A program made the position numbers and the translations under genes. The notes below the pieces were generated by a model. That model was not told where the DNA came from. It saw nothing but the letters and a program-made list of their open reading frames with translations, and did not search any database. DNA of 64,000 bases from Brachypodium distachyon (lineage: Eukaryota; Streptophyta; Magnoliopsida; Poales; Poaceae), in NCBI RefSeq assembly GCF_000005505.3, contig NC_016133.3, forward strand, positions 44,357,237 to 44,421,236. Reading direction: 5' to 3'. Below, in pieces: positions 10,280-20,189 of this stretch; position 1 is the first letter of the stretch; every line of letters starts with the position of its first letter.

Positions 10280-12810
10280 ACAAATAGTGAACTATTGGAC
10301 AATCTTGTCTTTCTTCTTTGTTGTCTTCTCTTTCCTCTTATACGTTTGGACCTCATCGTGGCTGCTTCTGGCGTAGGCCCCATCTTGTGTGGGTAATTTT
10401 GATTTTTCTTGTCTGGATCGTCCGTCTTGCCACTCTTCTTGTTGCCTGGTCGTGGGATCGGGGAAACCTTCATAGTCATGTTGTGAAGTTACTCCGTCGA
10501 CCCCAACAATGCTCCTTTTACCTCTCCTCACGACTACGCGGTTTTTCGCTATCGGGTCTTCTACGAAGAAGACTTGTTTGCATTTGGAAGCAAACTGCCA
10601 TGGTTCATGCAATGCCGAGATTCTTTTCACGTTCACCTGATGACGGGGAATCTCTTTTGGCAGAATCATTGTTGTGAACTTATGAACTTCATGCCTGACA
10701 TCGCGTGCCCATCTGATGCGAAACATGGCGATGGTGGTGAAGGTGTAGTCAAGCTCCCAGATCTCTTCGACCACGCCGTAGTACGCTTCAGTCTGGCCTT
10801 CGCTGTCGGTCCCCGTCTACGCTACGAGCACTATACCGCTGTTTTGGTACGTACTCTTACGGTCTTGAGCCTTGGTCTAGTACGTATACCCATTCATTGC
10901 GTACGACTGGTATGTCACGACGTTTCGGTCGGGAAGCCGTGACAACTTCTGGACAATCTTCTCATCTTCATTCGCCGCAGCCCTTGGATACCAAAGATCC
11001 TTGAGCCACATGGCGAATGTAGAATTGTGTTTTCGCTGGATCCAATCATCATTCCTGTTAGGGTTGAGGTTTCGAAGTTCTTCGATGTGCATGTCAATGA
11101 ACGGCTCGACCTCTGGCGTGAGTTGCAGCACCATTGTTTGTGCTCTTATAAAGTCGTCCATTCTTTGGCGGGCATGCACATCAAGCTCCTTCCGGCCAAG
11201 CCCACCTTCACCTTCTAGCTTCCCCTTATGTCGTGATTCGGGGACCCCTACGGGTTTGCGGTCCGCCAACCAATCAGTGCAGAACTCAACGCACTCTTCT
11301 ACATGATAGCCTTCCATGATGCTTCCTTCGGGACGCCCTCTGTTACGAACATATCGCTTCAGCACCCCATTGTATCGTTCGGGCCCAAACATGTTGTGCA
11401 GGAACGATGGCCCTAACAACAAGATCTCATCGGCGACGTGGACCATCAGATGGACTGTAATGTCGAAGAACGTTGGGGGAAAGAACATCTCACATTCGCA
11501 CAATATCTGTATCATTGCGTCCCTCAGTTGCAGGCAACGGTCCACTGTGATGGACTTCTGGCCGATCGTGTCGAAGAAGTCACAGAGCTTCATGACCGTC
11601 TCTCTCACCCATGGCTCCATGCAGCCTCTTATTGCAACCGGAAGTAGCTGGGTGAGAATCACGTGGCAGTCATGAGACTTCATGCCAACCAGCTTGTGGC
11701 TCTTCATGTCAACGAGTAGTTCGATGAGTAGTTCGATGGAACTTTGATGCTGGATGAGTAGTTCGATGGAACTTTGATGCCATGGAGACACTCGCACATT
11801 CTATGCAGCTCGGCTTTGCTCAGACTGTAACACGCAGGTTTGCACCGTGTATATATCGTGCGTTCACCATCCTTGTTTTCCTGCGGCGCCTCTTCCTCTA
11901 TCGGCCACAGCTTCTCCCTTATCCCCATCCACTGTAGGTCCTTCCGTGCCTTTGGTCCATCTTTTGACTTGTCCGCGTGGTGCATCATCAAGCCCAACAG
12001 GCTGTCGCACACGTTCTTATCGACATGCATGACGTCTATGGTGTGACGGCTCTGTAAGAACCTCCAGTAAGGCAGGTCCCAGAACACGGACCTCCTCTTG
12101 TACGTAAGGCCGCCACCATCTAGACCTGCAGCCGGCTGTGCTTTCCCGGCCACGACTTCGAGGTCCCTGACAATTTCGTATACTTCGTGTCCAGTCAGTT
12201 CCCTCGGTTTGTGCCGCTTCTCTGCCCTCCCGTTGAAGTTTTTCTTAGCATCCCTCCACGGGTCCTTCATCTCCAGCCTCTTACGGTGTCCCATGTACAC
12301 AATCTTTTTTGATTCTGGTGGGGGTAATCTTTTTTGATACGCTGGCATTTTCATATAACGGTGTCTCGGCATCCTCCCTCAGCTTCTCGAATTTACGGGA
12401 CACCCTCTCATCCTCGGGGTCATCCAACTGATTCTGCAGATGCTGATCGTCCAGCATTTCAACCATCCCACCGGTTGGAACGTCCTGTACTGGATCTTCG
12501 CCACGGTATGTTTCTTCACCAGGCTGGTCATCAGACTACATGTTTTCCATCTCAATGCCGTCATTGACTTCAATGCCATCCTCCCCGTGAGAAGTCCACC
12601 TTGAATAACCTCACACAAATCCCCGCATGAGCAAGTGCATCTCGACATCCTCTGGCTCGTACAGCTTGCTGTTCCGACATCTCACACAGGGACAACACAT
12701 CTTATCACCCCCTTTCCTATGCATATCTTCTACGCTGGCATCGACAAAAGTCTTCGGCTGCTCTATTCACTCAACACGTAACCTATCCTCGTACATCCAA
12801 GCACGGCCCA
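10280..12810 (-). pseudogene. CACTA tnp2-type transposase gene, core deleted
   Basis: On the minus strand a start at 12810 gives MGRAWMYEDRLRVE, a stop codon, then IEQPKTFVDASVEDMH and a zinc-binding-like CCPCVRC, which match the transposase-associated N-terminal domain. After LREDAETPLYE (about 12360) the sequence jumps to KIVYMGHRKRLEMKD, so the stretch that normally carries most of the Transposase_21 (DDE) core is missing. The rest is recognisable: HTIDVMHVDKNVCDSLLG, then DUF4218-like MVHVADEILLLGPSF and MEGYHVEECVEF (11797-10877), then a DUF4216-like end with QVFFVEDP (10774-10292). Frames shift at several joints. A 31-bp tandem duplication near 11720-11775 repeats VPSNYSS codons. It cannot encode an active transposase. 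Confidence 0.8.
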
Positions 12811-12814
12811 TTGA

Positions 12815-13545
12815 GCTACAACACAATTTTTTTTTAAATAAACAAATCAGCTTGATCGATAAAAATGGAAATTTTCGGCATGATCTTTGCTAAAAAAAAA
12901 TAGCATTTTGCACTACGAAATTCGATGCCTGCATCAAAAACAAATTACCCCCACCCACATCGGCACGACGACCGGTATCACATCACATAAGAAATACACG
13001 GCACGAAGGCCGGTTTCAACACACATTTAATATGTTTGAACATGCACGTACACCGGTCCCGAGGTTAAGCTTACCCATAGGGCTAACCCCCAGGGGCTAA
13101 GCTCCCCCATAAGCAGCTATATGGAGAGAGAGCCGTAGAGAGAGAGCTAGAGAGAGAGCTGCAGAGAGAGAGAGAGCCAGAGAGAGAGAGGGAGCTCATC
13201 CGAGCAAAATTAAAGCGAGAGAGAGAGAGGGAGGATCATCACTAGGGTGAGGGGGAGCTCCAGAGACAGCGGGGGCAACCCGGGAGAGCTGCCGGAGAGA
13301 GATCGGGGCCGAATTTCCCGCCGGCGGCCAAGGCACCATTAATGCCCATTTTGCAAAATTGGAGAAGAATAGGAGGAGGAAGAAGGGAGAGGAAGAGGAA
13401 GGAGAAGGGGGGAGAGCTACCTTCCGGCCGCCGCCATCAAATTTTGGCAGGGCTTCGCCCGCACCAGTGAGGAGAGAGCCGTAGCTGGTCCAGACAGACG
13501 CGCGAGCTCGACCAGCTGGGGTTCGCGCAGGGGTTATATAAAGAC
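12815..13545. other. Probable 5' leader/promoter region of the transposase gene
   Basis: AT-rich sequence (12830-13060) gives way to long GA-rich tracts (AGAGAGAGAG, 13120-13240) and a GC-rich stretch. CTTTATATAACCC on the minus strand (around 13536-13550) is TATA-like and faces the transposase gene. No convincing protein was seen. Confidence 0.4.
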
Positions 13546-13549
13546 AGGT

Positions 13550-13665
13550 CATGAGTGGCGGGTTTATGGATAAACCACCACTGGTTAAGTCCAGCGGCGG
13601 GCGTAAAAATAAACCGCCACTGGAGGCCTCACCAGTGGCGGGTAACATTAGGCCCGCCACTAGTG
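13550..13665. repeat. Right subterminal hairpin array of CACTA element 2 (inner block)
   Basis: Facing GTGGCGGGTTTATGG/AAACCACCACTGG and AAACCGCCACTGG/ACCAGTGGCGGGTAA units of the same family as at the left end. Confidence 0.75.
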
Positions 13666-13690
13666 CTCTCCCACCAGTTTCCCCTGTTTA

Positions 13691-13733
13691 GTCCCACCTG
13701 GCTAGTTTAGAGGAGTTTCGACCAGCATAAAAG
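13691..13733 (+). promoter_or_regulatory. snRNA-type Pol III promoter core, copy 3 (USE + TATA)
   Basis: GTCCCACCTGG (13691-13701) is followed by a 24-nt spacer and CATAAAAG (13726-13733), the third occurrence with the same spacing. Downstream sequence differs from copies 1 and 2. The nearest T-run is at 13899-13904. Confidence 0.45.
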
Positions 13734-13879
13734 GGATTCCGCCGCCCCACCTACCGGTGGTTACTACTCAGTGCTCAGTGCGTTTACCATTCCGATTGAG
13801 TTCTAAACGAGTGACCGGACGGTGCTTAAGGGGTTCAGGGAAGGGCACTGAGACTAAGTAGTACCATCATGTATTGGGT

Positions 13880-14150
13880 GGTCTACTAGTGGCGGGTCTT
13901 TTTTACGGCCGCCACTAGTGGTTGTTAGGGTTTCCATGGCCATTACCAGTAGCGGTGATAAACATCGCCAGTGGTGATGGATCACCAGTGACGGTGACTT
14001 GTTTCGGGACAATATTCACCGCCACTGGTGGTGGGAAAGCAGTGGCGGTGATTATCACCGCCACTGGTGGCGCTCGTGGATGCCTCGAGAGGCCTCCAGT
14101 GGCGGTGTGTTTTTTTGTCTGTTTTAACCGCCACTGGAGGCGGATCACGG
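13880..14150. repeat. Right subterminal hairpin array of CACTA element 2 (outer block)
   Basis: At least five facing pairs such as CACTAGTGGCGGGTC/GCCGCCACTAGTG and GCAGTGGCGGTGATT/ATCACCGCCACTGG. It ends 20 bases before the terminal inverted repeat at 14157-14171. Confidence 0.8.
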
Positions 14151-14174
14151 ATCGGGTTTTTTGTAGTAGTGTTT

Positions 14175-14724
14175 AGGATCAGCTAGGTGTAGATCAATCA
14201 GTAGATTAGGATTACTTTCTGTGATACATGTTTGATTCGGATATGGGGATTGAGAGAGAGAGAAGGGGAATGAGGAGGGATACCTTCTCCTTGACTCGAC
14301 AACGAGCTCGACGGTGCGGCCAGGTCGACGACGTTGAGCGGCAGCGAGGGCGAGGTGCGGACGGCGGGGAGCGACGGGGGCGGCAGAGCTTCCCGTCGCT
14401 TCTTCGCAAAACCCTAGATCGGTAGGGGCTTGTTGGTGGGGTTGGTGGCAAACACAGACTAACCTCGTAGTGCGTGCCCCGGCCCCCCAGATCTTTATAT
14501 AGCGCAGCGCGACAGGGGCCCGCCAACCATATTGGGTTGGGCGCCCCCGATCTGGGAGCGTCAGATCTAGGCCCGGTGGGCCGTTGGGCCCACACGGTGG
14601 GAGATCACTCTAACAAAATGAACATATATCATTGATTTGGCAAGCCCCGTTGGGTTGGTTTTGTTTGCCCGCGGACAAAAACGGACGGATGGCATTGATT
14701 TGGCAAGTCCCCTTGGAGATACCC
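14175..14724 (-). other. Right arm of the split Harbinger-like element
   Basis: It contains a minus-strand TATA box (CTATATAAAGATC near 14490-14502) and a GC-rich first-exon-like stretch reading on the minus strand with ACCGATCTAGGGTTTTGCG. This suggests a promoter and 5' exon of a gene lost from the element. The direct repeat CATTGATTTGGCAAG occurs at 14631 and 14693. It ends in the inverted terminal repeat. Confidence 0.45.
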
Positions 14725-14727
14725 TAA

Positions 14728-15376
14728 CTTTTCAACGGACGGCACATAATGTTTCAAGAGTTTGCACCAAACAAGTATATTCTTCCATAGAGGATTTGGA
14801 ATCCGTCGAGAGATGAAATATCGCAACCTCTTAGCGGAACAGTCGACATATCGTATTTGTTTAGATGTGGAGATACACTCGGTACTATAACCAATTTGGG
14901 GTTTCTATGGCGCAACAAAGTCGTCACAGATATATGACGATTTGGACACAGTGTCACATGTCCATCCAAGGTCCCACTTTGTAACGAAAATCAAATATCG
15001 TTATGAATAGAAAATCACACAGATGGTGAAAACTCTTTTGCACCTCTTTGTGACATTCTTGAAAGTTTTGTGACACTACGTAAACTTCGTCATAAAGTTA
15101 GACCCAAAAACAAGCCAATCGACAAAATCCCTTTTTATTTTCCAATTTTTAAAATGCCGTAATATAATTTCCGGCATCGTATCGGACCCACATGCAAGGG
15201 ATACTTTGGATGCTCACATGTTAGACACCACAAAAAAATAATGGGCAGAATAGCTTGTGACCGGGACCCAATAGGTAGTGTTAGAAACCACCAAAAATAA
15301 TGGAATAATTGGTGCTCCACAAAAAATGAAGTTACTGTGGTTAGTTTCTAGGTTATCTATATATAGTATAAGAACC
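14728..15376. other. Unassigned intergenic sequence
   Basis: AT-rich, no convincing open frame and no paired termini found. Confidence 0.4.
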
Positions 15377-15377
15377 A

Positions 15378-15779
15378 AGGCGAAATATCCGGTGAAAACC
15401 CTCGTTCGGTGCAAACCGTGCAAACTCCACAAAAATCACGTTTAGGAGTTTCAAAAAAATTCTAAAAAAATACCATATATTGGGACTGTGATGTTCTACA
15501 AACCTGCAAAATTTCAAATTCAAAATCAAAAGCATTTGGGAGAAATTAAAAAGAGAAATTTACAATGAATAGTGTCAAACACTGAAAAACCACTATTCAT
15601 GCAGAATTTGTCTTTTTCGCTGCTACCAAACGAAATTGAGTTTGAACTTGAAATTTTACACATATATAAAACATCACTTTTCTAACATATTTGATTTTTT
15701 TGAGAAGTTTTTGAACTTTTTTCGATGGAGTTTTCACAGTTTGCACCGCAGAGGTGATTTTCACCGGATACTTCGCCAA
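15378..15779. mobile_element. Fold-back MITE with about 60-bp inverted termini
   Basis: The left terminus GGCGAAATATCCGGTGAAAA, continuing to CGGTGCAAACCGTGCAAACTCCA, is matched in inverted orientation by GGCGAAGTATCCGGTGAAAA with CGGTGCAAACTGTGAAAACTCCA. The interior is AT-rich and partly self-complementary, with no coding capacity. Flanking AAGAACC and AAGAAACC may be an imperfect target duplication, so the superfamily is uncertain. Confidence 0.6.
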
Positions 15780-15784
15780 GAAAC

Positions 15785-16375
15785 CAAATGTTATTGATTG
15801 AAAAATTACGAAGAATACCAATAAGTACGATGGAACATACAACATGGCACGATTGCCGAATGCGAAAAGCATGATATGCAAAGTAATACTTTCGAAAAGA
15901 GTTTGTTCACTATTCAGAAAATAGCGTCGGGGCTTAGGTTATGTTTTCCATTTTGCATGTTTCGGGTAGGATCTTTTTAGATGTTTTGAAATCTAGACAT
16001 GAAGTCATCAAAACAAATTAAACCAAACAGGTCCTATGCGTGCATCTTACTGGTTTCGAGATGTTCTAAAATCATAAACATGGAGTTGGTTATCAAAATA
16101 TTTTCTTTCAATCAAAAAATAGGAAATGCATTTTCATTCACATAATAGTACCATATTATGGAACTGGACATTATTATTTAGTCAATAGAAGTTTTTTGAA
16201 CAAGTTTCATTTTTTACCAGTGCATAAAATAATTACTGTGATTATTGTATTTATTTACAAGCAATAAATCACATAAATAGATTTATAGTTCAAAAATTAT
16301 CAGAACCAGCCGGGCTTGTCTAGGGGCTTAATTAAATACGAGTCCAACAAAATTGGTTGAACATTTTTGGGGGTT
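15785..16375. other. Unassigned AT-rich intergenic sequence
   Basis: No gene or paired terminus recognised. Confidence 0.4.
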
Positions 16376-16697
16376 CTCTATAGAATATTCTGAGAATTTA
16401 TTAAGCATTCTCATATTTAATAAACATCTAGTTCGAGATTTAAATCATTGCTTATAAAAGTTATACTTTCCAATTCTACAAAAATACTATTCCCTCGGAT
16501 CCATAATAAGTGTCCCCATTTTGTACTAAGTTAGTACACATTTATATAATCTATAAAGTTGATCTCCACTAAGGTGCAATTAATGTTTGCAAGCTCACAT
16601 GCAAGGTGTCCACACCATCATCCACATTACGCACATCATGAGCATGTAAAGTGTCCACATCACCATCCACATGTTGTGTTGTAGACCACTAGAAATT
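16376..16697. repeat. 320-bp direct duplication, copy 1 (partner 19814-20139)
   Basis: From TAGAATATTCTGAG to GTTGTAGACCACTAG the two copies agree almost base for base, with a few substitutions and indels. The duplicated segment includes the left half of a Stowaway MITE and the 5' part of the Helitron inserted in it. Confidence 0.9.
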
Positions 16698-17020
16698 TAA
16701 TATTTTGATACCTAGGATTTTTCACCTTCACGTTGGATATAAAGATTTCACCAAATACACATATTTCATGATATGTATGTCAATATTTCTAGGATTTGCA
16801 AATATTCAGATTGACGAACCTTCACTTTTTGGTTTCCCCGAAGTGTTATGAATGATAAAGTCGTTTTGTCCTACAATATTTATATTTCTTTTACATTAAA
16901 TGATTATTGTCATTTGTTCCTACCATCATATCCAGATGTGCATATAGAATTTTCCGCAGCAACGCGCGGAAAATCACCTAATTTTTTTACTAAGTGAGAC
17001 ACTTAATGGATCGAAGGGGT
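16490..17020. mobile_element. Stowaway-like MITE, split by a Helitron
   Basis: The left half, from TTCCCTCGGATCCATAATAA to the Helitron start, and the right half, ACTAAGTGAGACACTTAATG followed by GATCGAAGGGGT, are the two arms of the same Stowaway type found intact at 52406-52495. TA at 16488-16489 and TA at 17021-17022 are the expected duplication. Confidence 0.7.
16550..16981 (+). mobile_element. Short non-autonomous Helitron (432 bp)
   Basis: The 3' end has the hairpin TTTTCCGC-AGCAACGC-GCGGAAAA, then TCACCTAA, fitting the Helitron rule of a hairpin followed by CTRR. The 5' end is TCTATAAAG, starting with the required TC. The flanks are A on the left and T on the right, as expected for insertion between A and T. 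Both boundaries fall exactly where the Stowaway MITE is interrupted, which confirms the limits independently. It has no coding capacity. Confidence 0.75.
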
Positions 17021-17021
17021 T

Positions 17022-18290
17022 ATAGTAAATTGGATGAAGATATGACGCTATGGGCACTGGTTTCTCATTTTTATGATCTTTCTACAATTACTTATGCAAT
17101 ACATGATATAGACAGAAAATCTAGGTTACTTGCACCGACAGGTGGGGTCCGATCCACTGACAAGATCCGGGAAAAAGAAAATGGGCAGGACGGATCTTCG
17201 GCTGGGTCGACTAGTTCAAGCCCGGTTTTGCTTTCAAACTGGGCTGGGGGAGTAGGATTGCTAGGCTGAGCCATGTGGCGGCCCACCATGGACAACATCA
17301 TTTTGTTCCAAAAGAAATGTGGGAGGCGGGGGCGGCGGCTGTTCACAGGCAGCAAGCCAGCAACTGTGGCGATGGCACGGCGTGGAGGAAAAGGTGGTGC
17401 TCAGTTGCTCACCGAAGGCTCGTAAGGGAATGGATGGTTGTGGGAGAACGTGACGCAGTGGAGAGGATGAAGAATGAATATAATTCTCTACTTGCAATCT
17501 TTATACCACCATAGCCACCATACTTTATACCTCTCTACTTGTAATCTCAATTCCGATACGATCGAGGACACCGTAAGATTTCCAATCATCAATTTCGAAT
17601 TACTGATCAATATAATGTCTTGTGATTCCATCATGATGCATGAGTAGTCCTTACGGGATGAGAGCCGAGGCCGATCCTCGCATCCCCATGTACACTTGAA
17701 GGTAGTATTGACGGTGTGATATATTTCATATACTTGTGCAAAATATTAGGCTCGTGTCTATTTTTCGATTGCTAGGATTTGCATGTACCCAGGCAACCGA
17801 AGATCGGTACAAGACAGAGGTAACGTCCATGAATCATTGAGAATATCAGGTGCGTCCATTTAAGTGATGAATGATGAAGGGGTTGAGTATGAGTGTTATT
17901 TGGATCTCACACACTGTTTGTGCTTTTATCAGTAGTGCTGACGGTGACGGTGATACTTGTGCAAATATTTGTCCCATGGCTAAATCTATCGGTACCGGTA
18001 TACGATAAATTCTTATATAACCGAGTCAATAACGCAAGACAAAAAAAGAACCAATTTGTGACAATATATAGAATCCATGATTCTTTGACAACACGGTCGT
18101 GGTGTTACAAGGACGCATCAACCGCTTATGCTTTTGTCAATTATTTATTTAGTGTCAACCCTATTGATAATACTATAATCCATTTACTAAGCTGCAGTTG
18201 AAATATATGTTTCTCGTCCGCCAACGATGACCGGTCAAGGATGACGGATTTTGTAGTAGTAAGGACTTCTTTGATCCAAAGAATTTCTCA
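17022..18290. other. Unassigned intergenic sequence
   Basis: A GC-richer block at 17140-17460 is weakly coding-like but matches nothing I recognise. GGATTTTGTAGTAGTA near 18248-18262 resembles a degenerate CACTA terminus without a partner. Confidence 0.35.
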
Positions 18291-18760
18291 GTAATTTTAT
18301 ACACCTTATTGTCCGTGTTTCGATCCCTCAAAACTTGTTCCAGGATAGTGCACGAGGCTAGAATCAAGATGGTTACACACGTAACGAGGATTTAGACAGG
18401 TTCAAGCCCTCTAGGAAGAGGTAATACCCTACTCCATTGGTTTGCTGTTCGTATATGCATGAGAGGTGTTCTAGAGATCGCAAGTGTTTCTATGTACGCC
18501 AAGGATTGTATCGATTGGGTAGATCCTCCTTCGCCTTATATAATAAGTGGCCGGAGGTTAAGGTTACAAGGAGTTGTTTTCTAATATGTTACAATCATAT
18601 TTTGAGTATTACAAGTAGGTTTTATCCCTATTTTGTACTCTAAGTCGACGAGGTGTCTCGTGTAGCATCCGAATCACGTGTAGATGACTCACCCACCCTA
18701 TGTTCAATGAGTCGGCTTTGTACTCCTTGACTATACCCGGATGTTGTGTCATCGTTGTCC
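18290..18760 (-). mobile_element. LTR-like remnant
   Basis: On the minus strand there is a TATATAAGGCGAAGGAGG promoter-like box, then CAATCGATACAATCC, then GGAGTAGGGTATTACCTC and GGGCTTGAACCTGTC. This is the order typical of R/U5 regions in grass LTR retrotransposons. Termini and internal region were not found. Confidence 0.4.
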
Positions 18761-18854
18761 TCATGTATTTTTTATAATCTTGTTGGTTGGTTCAAAATTT
18801 TGGGAAGCATTTATCAAGCAGATTTTTCACTAATTCATGCATGTCTAAGTGAAG

Positions 18855-19330
18855 TCAATCAATGGGTGGAGAACATTGTCATTGCCACATGTCTTGATTG
18901 TCCCACTGAGTTTAGGACATTTAATCTGCCGTCTCTAGCAACGCAAATCATGGAGGATGTTTGCTTGAGATGGAGAGTTTCACCCACATAGATCAACCTC
19001 GTTGCTGTTACCATGGCATGGTTGCAAGTGTGCCGCTCAACTGAGACAGGGTAAATCCCGCCACCAAAGCCCACAGAGGAGTATAACCAGAGGCAAAACC
19101 AACCAGCAAAGTCGCTTGCCACGACGCATCTACGATCGCCGTATGCAAAGGCACGTCGTTTTTATTGTCTCCGAAGACTTGTGACACATGATAGTGGAAT
19201 GTAAAATGGTGAAGTAGGAATGACAAAGCGGAAGCGATATCAAAAGCTTGAACAAGAGGAAAAGAAGCAAGCGTCGTGAAAAATAGACACACATCGAGAA
19301 GATAAAAATGATTATTTACCATACACAATC
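18855..19330 (-). other. Coding-like relic, not identified
   Basis: Minus-strand frames give VPLHTAIVDASWQATLLVG and WALVAGFTLSQLSGTLATM, with stops and shifts. The DASW...G... spacing loosely recalls the RNase H domain of plant LINEs, but this is too weak to name. 19330-19813 shows nothing recognisable. Confidence 0.25.
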
Positions 19331-19813
19331 TTTAAACAAGATGCCTTTTGGTTGCTTTAATGCATGGGTACAGGAGGCCACTCCCAATGCATTTTCCCTT
19401 GAGAGTTGTAGCCCACAATAATTGCTAAGGAACCATATCCAATGCAATGTCTGTTAATGTGATATTTAAACTAGCAGTTATTTTATAGCTTTGTGTGAGA
19501 AATAGTTTTTTTAAGCCTCTCTTACAATACAGCTGTAGTATCTGAACTCACGCACACCGCACTCACACACCTACCCCTACTGTGCAAGGGTTAATGACTT
19601 TGTGTTCGTTTGCATGAAGAGATGGTCGCTAGCATAAGAGACAATTTTTCATCATTAAGAGGATGTTATGTCAGCAAAATGCGTAAGATGAGGTGCTAAG
19701 AGACTAGCATTGGGATTGGACTTACTGTAATGGTTATGGGTAACTTCTAAATAATGTGCATTATTACAAAAAAAAATTAAGCATGTAAAGTGTCCACGTC
19801 ATCATCCACATGA

Positions 19814-20139
19814 ATACACATAGAATATTCTGAGAATTTATTAACCATTCTCATATTTAATAAACATTTAGTTCGAGATTTAAATCATTGCTCATAAAAG
19901 TTATACTTTCCAATTCTACAAAAAATACTATTCCCTGGGATCCATAATAAGTGTCCCCATTTTGTACTAAGTTAGTACACATTTATATAATCTATAAAGT
20001 TGATCCCCACTAAGGTGCAATTAATGTTTGCAAACTTCACATGCAAGGTGTCCACATCATCATCCACATTATGCACATCTTGAGCATGTAAAGTGTCCAC
20101 ATCACCATCCACATCATGTGTTGTAGACCACTAGGAATT
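19814..20139. repeat. 320-bp direct duplication, copy 2 (partner 16376-16697)
   Basis: It contains the Stowaway left half (TTCCCTGGGATCCATAATAA) and the first part of the Helitron but no Helitron 3' end. The duplication therefore arose after the Helitron had inserted into the MITE. Confidence 0.9.
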
Positions 20140-20189
20140 TATCTTTGTGATCCCTTGAATTTAATATTTCTCGACGGTTCCATCTTCAG

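Larger units (their letters stand above)
3155..14171 (-). mobile_element. CACTA (En/Spm) element, 11.0 kb, complete to both termini
   Basis: The right end is TTTTTTGTAGTAGTG (to 14171), inverted CACTACTACAAAAAACC. The left end is TACTACTCCAAAAAAAACC (from 3155), the same sequence with C to T at the first base and one further change. The element is flanked by TTT at 3152-3154 and TTT at 14172-14174, the 3-bp duplication typical of CACTA elements. Both ends carry CAGTGGCGGGT-type hairpins. Inside are two minus-strand genes: a tnp2-type transposase near the right end and a second gene ending in an Ulp1-like domain near the left end. Both are disrupted, so mobility would need enzymes in trans. 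It inserted into the Harbinger-like element. Confidence 0.85.
2863..14724. mobile_element. PIF/Harbinger-like element, split by a nested CACTA element
   Basis: The left end reads GGGCATCTCCAAGGG and the right end, inverted, reads GGGTATCTCCAAGGG. Similarity continues inward for about 40 bases (CTAGCCAAAT / CTTGCCAAAT, GCCATCCATCC / GCCATCCGTCC). The ends are flanked by TAA at 2860-2862 and TAA at 14725-14727, the TWA duplication expected of Harbinger elements. Only about 840 bp of the element remains (2863-3151 and 14175-14724); the rest is the CACTA insertion. No Harbinger transposase was seen, so it is probably non-autonomous. Confidence 0.65.

Noticed and set aside
13196..13660. 154-residue minus-strand frame near the CACTA right end as a gene
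   Set aside because: It is built from subterminal repeat units and GA-rich tracts; more likely a leader region.
18248..18263. GGATTTTGTAGTAGTA as a CACTA terminus
   Set aside because: The last base is wrong, no subterminal hairpins are adjacent and no partner end was found.
16376..20139. The 320-bp repeats as LTRs of a small retrotransposon
   Set aside because: They do not start TG or end CA, contain a MITE/Helitron junction, and no primer site, polypurine tract or coding region lies between.
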